The notes below the pieces were generated by a model that did not search any database, was not told the DNA's origin, and saw only the letters and a list, made by a program, of their open reading frames with translations. The position numbers and the translations under genes are program-made. Positions 56,552 to 64,000 of a stretch of DNA of 64,000 nt are shown one piece after another. This DNA comes from Romanomermis culicivorax (Eukaryota; Nematoda; Enoplea; Mermithida; Mermithidae). The stretch lies in contig CAWUHX010000167.1 in assembly GCA_963922205.1 (NCBI GenBank), positions 737,713 through 801,712 on the forward strand, in the 5' to 3' direction. Every line of letters starts with the position of its first letter. Position 1 is the first letter of the stretch.

Positions 56552-57664
56552 ATGAACACCTTACTTTCGAAATTATACAAAAATTTACACAGAAATCCCT
56601 CAGCTTTTTCTAGTATTGAAAAATTATATGCTGAAGCTAGAAAGCACCGTAAAACAATTACATGTAAAAATGTTAAAGATTGGCTTTCAAAACAAGATAG
56701 TTATACTCTACATAAACAAGTCAACAAAAAATTTTCACGTAATCGTATTTATGTTACAGCTATGGATCAACAATGGGAAATTGATTTGGCAGATATGTCT
56801 TCTTTAGCAGATTTTAATGATGGATACAAATTTATGCTTACATGTATAGATGTATTAAGTAAATACGCATGGGTTGAACCCTTAAAATCAAAACACTCAA
56901 AGAATGTTTGCGATGCTTTTCAAAACATTTTAAAAAGAGGTCGAATCCCTTGGAGAGTGCGCAGCGATAAAGGAAAAGAATTTGTCAACAAAGATTTCCA
57001 AAAATTATTGAAAACTAACGATATACATTTTTTTACTTCTCAAAACGAAGACATTAAATGTTCAATAGTGGAACGGTTTAATAGAACTTTAAAAACTAAA
57101 TTATTTAAATATTTTACAGAGTTTACCACTTATAAATGGATTGATATTTTACCCGCAGTTGTTTCCAACTACAATCACTCTGTTCATAGATCTATTAAGG
57201 AAAAACCTATTAATGTAGATTATTCTAACGAAAAAATTATATGGCAAAGACTCTACCCTGAAAGATTATACACTAGAAAGCCTAAGATTGATATAGGAGA
57301 TTACGTGCGAATTAGTAAACATAGAGGTGTATTTGACAAAGGTTATTTACCTCAATGGAGTGAAGAAGTTTTCAAAGTAAAACATATTGTGAAGACCCGA
57401 AATCATATACTTTATACAATTCAAGATCTGGAAGGCGAAGATATAGAAGGACGTTTTTACGAAAAAGAACTACAGAAAATCGATTTTAATCCTAATATCA
57501 AAGAATACAAAATTGAAAAAGTTTTGAAGACTAAACGATTACCAGATGGTCAGAATAGAGTACTTGTGAAGTGGTGGGGTTATCCTGAAAAATTCAACAG
57601 TTGGATTTTAGAAAAGGATATACAAAACGACGACGACGACCATGATTACGATGAACAACTTTGA
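56552..57664 (+). CDS. INT: Maverick integrase with chromodomain
   Basis: 370 residues from ATG 56552, 4 bp after the previous stop; an upstream in-frame extension to 56417 overlaps the previous gene. rve core DDE residues: D78 in WEIDLADM, D139 in RSDKGKEF and E174 in IVERFNRTL, the last pair 35 apart as in retroviral-type integrases. A chromodomain near the C-terminus ([20 protein letters not shown]) could target insertion to methylated histone tails. No frame breaks. Its 3' end overlaps the protease start by 23 bp. Confidence 0.95.
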   Translation: MNTLLSKLYKNLHRNPSAFSSIEKLYAEARKHRKTITCKNVKDWLSKQDSYTLHKQVNKKFSRNRIYVTAMDQQWEIDLADMSSLADFNDGYKFMLTCIDVLSKYAWVEPLKSKHSKNVCDAFQNILKRGRIPWRVRSDKGKEFVNKDFQKLLKTNDIHFFTSQNEDIKCSIVERFNRTLKTKLFKYFTEFTTYKWIDILPAVVSNYNHSVHRSIKEKPINVDYSNEKIIWQRLYPERLYTRKPKIDIGDYVRISKHRGVFDKGYLPQWSEEVFKVKHIVKTRNHILYTIQDLEGEDIEGRFYEKELQKIDFNPNIKEYKIEKVLKTKRLPDGQNRVLVKWWGYPEKFNSWILEKDIQNDDDDHDYDEQL

Positions 57665-58142
57665 ATTGACATATTATGCTCAACAAGATGAGCTATTATC
57701 ACAAAATTTTTTAGGAGTTTTTGCTTGCGATACTCTACCGAAGATAGTTAAAAGACCCACGGCTTTAATTGCAAACACCGATACATCTTTTCAAAAAGGA
57801 AGTCATTGGATAGCTATGTATTTTGATAATGCTAACTCTGTATATTATTTTGATTCTTATGGCTTACCACCAGTTACCCCTGATTTTATAAACTATATTA
57901 ACAAAAATGCTTTAATAATATATACAAATAAGAAACATTTACAAAATTTTAATAGTAGGGTTCGTGGTATATATACTTTATATTTTTTGTATTATAAAGT
58001 GCGACATGTTCCTATGTATAAAATGTTTAAAAGTTTCAGTAACACAAATTTTGTTTATAATGATAAATTGATTTGTAAGTTTTTTCATTGTAAATTTTCT
58101 GTAAAAGGTCACTTGCGAAATAAATTATGTACACGTTTGTAA
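57642..58142 (+). CDS. PRO: Adenain-type cysteine protease, catalytic Cys missing
   Basis: 166 residues (or 163 from the third codon-frame ATG at 57651). C5/adenain layout: ACDTLP near 28-33, catalytic His in [10 protein letters not shown] (H55), and YYFDSYG with the Asp (D71). Where family members have Cys-Gly-x-Tyr-Cys, this copy has R108-G-I-Y-T112 (codon CGT at 57963). The nucleophile is therefore absent and proteolysis of capsid precursors should fail, although the frame is open. Family members mature virion proteins. Confidence 0.88.
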   Translation: MITMNNFELTYYAQQDELLSQNFLGVFACDTLPKIVKRPTALIANTDTSFQKGSHWIAMYFDNANSVYYFDSYGLPPVTPDFINYINKNALIIYTNKKHLQNFNSRVRGIYTLYFLYYKVRHVPMYKMFKSFSNTNFVYNDKLICKFFHCKFSVKGHLRNKLCTRL

Positions 58143-58312
58143 AAAGTTAACTCCTTCTATATGTATTTATATATATATAAATTTTACTTCACTTTGATAG
58201 CTCCGCCTCCTTTATATTTTTGTATAATTTTATTGGTTATTTTAGTAGCTCCGCCTTTTTATAAATTTATAACTGAGTGTTTAGTTGTTAAATAAAAATT
58301 TTTTATTTTGAA
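58143..58312 (+). promoter_or_regulatory. Promoter-like region before the capsid gene block
   Basis: Two copies of TAGCTCCGCCT (about 58199 and 58249), each followed by TATA-like AT runs (TTTATATTTTTG; TTTTTATAAATTTATAA), about 65-110 bp before the next ATG. Related A(A/G)CTCC(T/G)CC motifs stand before the plus-strand block at 51785-51930. A shared promoter motif is an inference. Confidence 0.45.
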
Positions 58313-58621
58313 ATGGATAGTAGTAATAGTACGCATTCAGAAACGTCTCGCATTAGCGTTTGGGAGTTTTTTGGAAAACGTCTACCTCGAAACGAAGTGG
58401 TTTTCTTCAGTCAGGTCATACTAATATACATTGTAGTCATTACAGCTATAATAAATTTATCTCTCTACAATAATAATACACAATTGTGGGTTGGTCTTTT
58501 GTGCGCTTGTATAGGATATTTATTACCTAGCCCCGTACCGACCGTATTACAGTCATCTAATTCATTGAAGACCGTACCTATAGCAACAGCAAACAACATT
58601 ATAAATAATGACAACCTTTGA
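58313..58621 (+). CDS. Two-helix membrane protein of the Maverick
   Basis: 102 residues. FFGKRLPRNEVVFFSQVILIYI leads into a first hydrophobic helix (about 30-50). A second lies at about 57-75 (LWVGLLCACIGYLLPSPVP). Small proteins with this RLPR-x-EVVFFSQ block are common beside penton in Mavericks. Probably a virion membrane or assembly factor; function unproven. Its end overlaps the penton start by 14 bp. Confidence 0.7.
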   Translation: MDSSNSTHSETSRISVWEFFGKRLPRNEVVFFSQVILIYIVVITAIINLSLYNNNTQLWVGLLCACIGYLLPSPVPTVLQSSNSLKTVPIATANNIINNDNL

Positions 58622-59525
58622 AGATCAATTTTATATCACATTACCTAGTAATAGCAAAAATGGAAACAAACCCTCTGACTTTTCAGCCCATCTACCTTAC
58701 GGTTTAAAACTAGATGGAAGCTGGGAGGTAGGACTAAGTGAAATAATATACCCCTATAGCTGGGCTACATTTACAAATCATGGTGGAGATAATGTAATAA
58801 CGTTAATTACGGATGGTGTCGGAAATAAGGTCAAAAAAATTAAAGTAATAGTTTTTGAAAAACATTACTTTACCATATCTGAATTAATTGAAGAGTTGAA
58901 TGCAAAAATTGGAGCAGCTATTGCCGGAACTAACATGGAAATCATGTTTTCATACGATGAACATAGTAGAGGATTAGTTAATTTGAAAATAAAAAGTGGT
59001 ACAATATTACGTAAAATCGATATAAGCAAACGGTTAATGGAGCTTCTCGGATTTAGCTCTACCAATACTGAAGCCTATGCAACTGCTGATGATTTTTTAA
59101 ATAGAGCTGTGAATATTAACTTATATACTGTTGGAGAGAAACCTCCAAAATATTCTAACACACATATTCCACCATCCAAAGCTGTTTTTCTTGCCGAGCC
59201 TGGAACTAATCATTTATACATGTTAGGTATTCAACCACCAAATTTGAATGATTTACAGAATTTTTATGTTTACTGTAATATTATTGAAAATCAGATTGTT
59301 GGAAATACTTTAGCGCCGCTTTTACGTATAGTAAATGTTCAGGGAAAATACAAAGATAATGTGAGTTGTTTATATGAAACACCTCACTATATACCAATTC
59401 AATTGAAAGAAATTACAGTACTCGAGATTAATATAAAAAACAGTATGAATGAGCTTATACCCTTTCAGTTTGGGAATGTTATAGTTAAATTACATTTTCG
59501 GCGACGTACTCCTTTATTCCTATAA
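58608..59525 (+). CDS. Maverick penton (minor capsid) protein
   Basis: 305 residues from ATG 58608. N-terminal FYITLPSNSKNG...FSAHLPYGLKLDGSWEVGLSEI, then IYPYSW, is the standard start of Polinton pentons, followed by a beta-rich jelly-roll region and a C-terminal PFQFGNVIVKLHFRR. Forms the fivefold vertices of the predicted icosahedral capsid. Intact and placed as usual beside the membrane protein. Confidence 0.9.
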   Translation: MTTFEDQFYITLPSNSKNGNKPSDFSAHLPYGLKLDGSWEVGLSEIIYPYSWATFTNHGGDNVITLITDGVGNKVKKIKVIVFEKHYFTISELIEELNAKIGAAIAGTNMEIMFSYDEHSRGLVNLKIKSGTILRKIDISKRLMELLGFSSTNTEAYATADDFLNRAVNINLYTVGEKPPKYSNTHIPPSKAVFLAEPGTNHLYMLGIQPPNLNDLQNFYVYCNIIENQIVGNTLAPLLRIVNVQGKYKDNVSCLYETPHYIPIQLKEITVLEINIKNSMNELIPFQFGNVIVKLHFRRRTPLFL

Positions 59526-59659
59526 GCATAGTATCAAATTTTTATTTACTCATTCATTCATTTGCATTTGGACATGTTGTCGTCAGCTTGAATTTTTGCA
59601 AATGCTCTTAATTAATTAATTCATTTAGTTGTTGTTCCTTTTAATTTTCAAAGCAAAAT

Positions 59660-60130
59660 ATGCATACCGTATTTATTCCTGAAACCGTTGATTACTGGAT
59701 CAAAATTTATCAACATAGTATTCAAGATAATCAATTTCAATTAGGTGGTAGTTTAGAAGGTTTTCGAGCAGCATACCCGTATTATTATAGACATCAAGGA
59801 GCTGGAGTTGGTAATTTTTTTAAGAGTTTGTGGCGTCTAGCTATGCCTTTGTTAAAATCTGCAGGAAAGCATGCACTTGCTGCAGGTTCCAAAATTGCAG
59901 GTGATGTTGTAGAAGGTCGTTCTTTTAAAGAAAGTGTTGCTGAGCATGGACGAAACGCAGCTGGTAGCTTATTACACGAAACGGGTGAGCGCATTCATAA
60001 AGGAAAAGGTTTAGGGAAGCATAAACATATAAATTCTACGATACATATAAAAAGCAATAAAAAGTTAAATGATGGTCAGCGTCAACAACATCAACATCAA
60101 AAACAACATAAACGTAAACACCTGAAATGA
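59660..60130 (+). CDS. Basic minor capsid/core-like protein of the Maverick
   Basis: 156 residues from ATG 59660. Gly-rich AGVGNFFKSLWRLAMPLLKS forms an amphipathic helix. Then comes a GSKIAGDVVEGRSFKESVAE block and a His/Lys/Gln-rich tail (HQHQKQHKRKHLK). The central block recurs in many Mavericks and recalls adenoviral minor proteins (pVI or pX-like) that link capsid, DNA and membrane. That equivalence is an inference. Confidence 0.65.
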   Translation: MHTVFIPETVDYWIKIYQHSIQDNQFQLGGSLEGFRAAYPYYYRHQGAGVGNFFKSLWRLAMPLLKSAGKHALAAGSKIAGDVVEGRSFKESVAEHGRNAAGSLLHETGERIHKGKGLGKHKHINSTIHIKSNKKLNDGQRQQHQHQKQHKRKHLK

Positions 60131-60192
60131 CGTTCCTCATTCTTAAAAAAGACTCCACGTAGAGTAGTCGGTTTCAAGGATATCTATTCAAA

Positions 60193-61591
60193 ATGAGTAA
60201 ATTTATTGATGCTGCGTCGTCTCCTAGTAGTAAAACGGAGTTAGATTTATTTACCGTACCTCCAACACAAGTTGCTATTCGTAGAAGTTTTTGGTCTGAA
60301 ATTCAGTTACAAAATCCTTGTACTAATGAAGGACCTTACGAGTTTGTTATTTCACCTGATTCATATATGTTGGACTTATCAAAAAATTTTATATATTTTA
60401 CTATTCGAATTACGAAAGCTAATGGCGCTGCTTGCACTTTAACAGCAGACGCCAACAATAACCTTACTGGAAATGTTGTAGCACCAATTAATTTGATCGG
60501 CAAAACATTTTTTAAACAGATCAAGATGTACTTAAATGGAAAATTAATATCTGACAGGTAAGTTTTATAATTAAATGTATGTTTACCTTTTTTTAATTTT
60601 AACATTTTAACATTTCAGTGGGGATAGATACGCTTACAGATCTTATTTGGAAACGGAATTGAACTATGGTCGTGATGCTAAGTCGACACATGTTGCAGCT
60701 GCTGGTTATGCTTTTGAAAATGGCGATGTTCTCGATATAAAGAAAAACAAGGGTGCTTTGGAAAGAGTTCAGATGTTCAAAAACAGTGCAGTTGTTGAAT
60801 TAATGGCTCCTATACACGCCGATCTATTTATGCAAGAACGTTTTCTATTGAATCAATGTACTTTGAAAATTGATTTATACAGACATAGAGATGATTTTTG
60901 CTTGCAAAAATTTATATCTACTGACAACAAAGCTTATAAAATCGAAGTTAAAAGCATGTCTCTATTTATTAAAAAAGTTGAAGTTGCGGATAATATCAAT
61001 CTAGCTATTGAATCCATGTTACAAAATACAGCTGCAAAATACCCTATTCGTCGATGTCATGTTACAAGTCTATACATAACAACTAGTCGTCGCTCAGCTC
61101 CTCTGAACTCATTGTTCACAGGTCCTTTACCTCGTCGTCTCGTTGTGGCGCTCGTTGATGGTTCGGCTGCTAGGGGTGATTATAATCAAAGCCCCTTCAA
61201 TTTTAAGCATTTCGGATTAAACGAGATTAAAATAACAAGTGGTACTACAACCTCACCTACAACACCATATATGCTAAATTTTAAAGAAAACAAATATTTG
61301 CGCACTTTTGTACAATTATTTGAGGGTGTAGGAATCGGTACAGATAACAAGGGTAATGAAATTACTCGAAATTCTTTTACAACGCATAACACGGTTTTTG
61401 TTTTTGATTTGACTCCTTGCGGTATGGATGGTAATTTTTGGGAACTCGTACGTGAAGGAACCACTAGTTTACAGATGAATTTTGGAGAGGATATACCAGA
61501 TGGCGGTATTGAAGCACTTATATACGCAGAATTTGACTCTCTCGTAATGATTGATAAAAATCGTGAAACCTTTACAGATTATAGTATTTAA
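60193..61591 (+). CDS. MCP: Maverick major capsid protein, spliced
   Basis: Exon 1 is 60193-60557, intron 60558-60618 (GTAAGT...TTTCAG, phase 2), exon 2 is 60619-61591; 445 residues. Start KTELDLFTVPPTQVAI and blocks MYLNGKLI, AKYPIRRCHV, LPRRLVVALVDG and FKHFGLNEIKI are typical of the double-jelly-roll capsid protein of Polintons, which forms the hexon-like capsomers. Intact. A broken homologue is at 44615-45115. Confidence 0.93.
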
Positions 61592-62556
61592 ATACGTTAT
61601 ATTTATATGTACATTTCATCTCATTTTTTTATAATAAAAAATAACTTATAGTTGTTGTTGTTTATACACTCCTTCTCCTTAGCTATTGTTTAGAAATATT
61701 CTTTTAATTTATTCCTAATTATAAATGAACTTCCTTTTATTACTCCTTCTTTCCTTTATTTTCTCCTTTAATTCTACAGTACTATGTAATTATCTTGTAC
61801 GTTCTTTTTACCCTAAGACCTGTTTGTGCATATTCTCTACATATCGTTTACTTGTACATCTCTAAATATCTGACTACAGTAAACCCTTTTTTATATTCCC
61901 GAAGTTGACACATACACACACACACACACTCATAGTAGAACTCTAAAGAAATTACCTTTACTATTAAACGCAATAAATAAAAAATTTTATTAATTTTAAT
62001 TCAATTTAATTTATTTGAAACAAAATATATATATATATACAAAATTTAAAACAAAATAGAATAAATTATACATATATACAAAATTTAAAAACAAAATAAA
62101 ATATACATATATACATCCCCCTTCGCCGCCGCCGCCGCCGTCGCACCCCCACGCTAAAGGTTTCACGCGTATCCTATAAAATTTTTACAAATTTTAATAA
62201 CTATTTTAGTTAAACAAAAATTTTTACTCTAATATATCATTTAACTGTTAAGTAATAGGTACAAGATCTATCAATAGCCTTTATTTTATCGTAAAATTTT
62301 ATCGTATAAATGGTGTAAATAATTGAAAGCTTCTAGAATATTCTAGAAATGTTCTTTGTTAAGTTTTAGACAACTCAGCTATATACCATACATTAATATA
62401 CATGAATTAGAAATCTGTAACATGTTGCAGTTAGCACATTTTAACCTACGCATATTTATCTTGAAATATTGTAGTAAAAGCTTATAATAATTTTACTCTC
62501 ATTAAATATAAAATTTATATGTCTACTACGTGTTTTAACTATAACATCTGAACTTA
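61592..62556. other. AT-rich spacer with microsatellites
   Basis: No gene supported. It has (AC)n at 61912-61930, (AT)n near 62025-62040, two copies of an ATATATACAAAATTTAAAA-type segment at 62028-62100, and a GCC-repeat patch at 62120-62150. Confidence 0.6.
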
Positions 62557-62982
62557 CTAGAAACGCGGCAGCGCTAGTTTTACCCTCTCCTCGACGTAGC
62601 GACTGTCGGCGTTTTCCCATTCAGCCCTCGCACCTGGGGGGAGGATATTCCACAGGTGCGAGGCTAGGTGGCCGTCGACCAGTGAAGGGTTTTCAAACAT
62701 CCGGCGTAGACGTTTCACGAAACCCCAAAAGGGTTTCTGTCTAGCCGGATATTCAACCCCTCGCTGGCTTTTCCACCAGCTCTTGAAGTCCGTCGAGGCC
62801 TCCTCCCAGAAGACGGACGCCCACGCGTCAATGTCGGCCGTCGTTAAAAACGGCTCTAAATTAATAATAATAAAATAGTATACATATTAATTTTTAATTC
62901 AAAATATTTGTAAAATCAATGTACCGTAAGCCTCGTAGGCGGCTCTCAACGTCGAAATAAACGTAACGAAAATGGCTTCCAT
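62557..62982 (-). CDS. Small GC-rich spliced gene, paralogue of the HMG-like protein
   Basis: Exon 1 is 62925-62982 (MEAIFVTFISTLRAAYEAY), intron 62856-62924 (GTACAT...ATTTAG, phase 1), exon 2 is 62557-62855; about 119 residues ending ALPRF and TAG. Layout parallels the gene at 54788: F..F near the start, SVFWEEASTDFKSWWKS, then KPFWGFVKRLRRMF and ARAEW. The phase-1 intron falls after codon 19 (after codon 17 there). Codons are GC-rich in an AT-rich setting. The stop overlaps a good donor (TA|GTAAGT), so a further exon cannot be excluded. Function unknown. Confidence 0.6.
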
Positions 62983-62999
62983 TGGTAGTCTCGGGTGTC

Positions 63000-64000
<1,001 letters not shown>

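Larger units (their letters stand above)
46444..62982. mobile_element. Maverick/Polinton transposon, near-complete gene set
   Basis: Carries the diagnostic set: protein-primed family-B DNA polymerase, retroviral-type integrase with chromodomain, FtsK/A32-like packaging ATPase, adenain-type protease, penton and double-jelly-roll major capsid. PolB is on the minus strand and the capsid block on the plus strand from a shared ~800-bp region. The long terminal inverted repeats and 6-bp duplication usual for these elements were not located, so the stated ends are those of the outermost genes. PolB and protease carry lesions; most others are open. Confidence 0.92.

Noticed and set aside
46444..62982. 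Viral fusion protein (as found in some nematode Mavericks)
   Set aside because: No product in the block has the length, anchor position and fusion-loop pattern expected of one.

Overview
This is a repeat-dense, AT-rich stretch of an invertebrate animal genome. The evidence is spliceosomal genes with short introns (about 45-110 bp, GT...TTTTAG or TTTCAG ends), metazoan protein families (a SART1-like splicing factor, a GNAT acetyltransferase) and many eukaryotic transposons. The intron style and the env-bearing Ty3/Gypsy element would fit a nematode, but the sequence does not prove this. No bacterial operons, rRNA, tRNA or CRISPR arrays were recognised.

Layout. 0.5-2.1 kb: seven exons of a SART1 homologue on the minus strand, open at both ends. 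2.2-16.4 kb: noncoding nest of transposons. It includes a family with CATACCTG/CAGGTATG ends and 8-bp target duplications, an unrelated ~1-kb repeat (called X here) with CCGGCGC hairpins, a 1.33-kb non-autonomous hAT, and clusters of GGCGC palindromes. The target-site duplications allow the insertion order to be read. 16.5-18.8 kb: broken gag of one Gypsy lineage, whose 1.08-kb 5' part recurs at 42-43 kb. 19.9-30.3 kb: a solo LTR (plus) and, 25 bp away, a full LTR element of the same family (minus), with gene order gag - env-like - protease/RT/RNase H/integrase. gag is open; env and pol are broken. 31-43 kb: a GNAT gene, a Mutator-like element with 9-bp target duplications and a zinc-finger exon, a foldback element with tandem repeats in its arms, a 2.2-kb inverted repeat and MITEs.

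43.6-45.1 kb: remnant of a second Maverick/Polinton, with a PC4-like gene facing a truncated capsid gene. 46.4-61.6 kb (perhaps to 63.0 kb): a nearly complete Maverick/Polinton. Minus-strand family-B DNA polymerase (11 exons) is divergent from a plus-strand block: PC4-like protein, packaging ATPase, single-pass membrane protein, small HMG-like protein, two conserved small/medium proteins, chromodomain integrase, adenain-type protease, two-helix membrane protein, penton, a basic minor capsid/core-like protein, and spliced major capsid protein. A small minus-strand GC-rich gene at 62.6-63.0 kb looks like a paralogue of the HMG-like gene.

Together these genes would replicate (PolB), integrate (INT) and package (ATPase, MCP, penton, protease) a virus-like transposon. 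The copy seems non-autonomous now: PolB has a frameshift and an in-frame TAG, and the protease lacks its expected catalytic cysteine. The capsid, ATPase and integrase reading frames remain intact.
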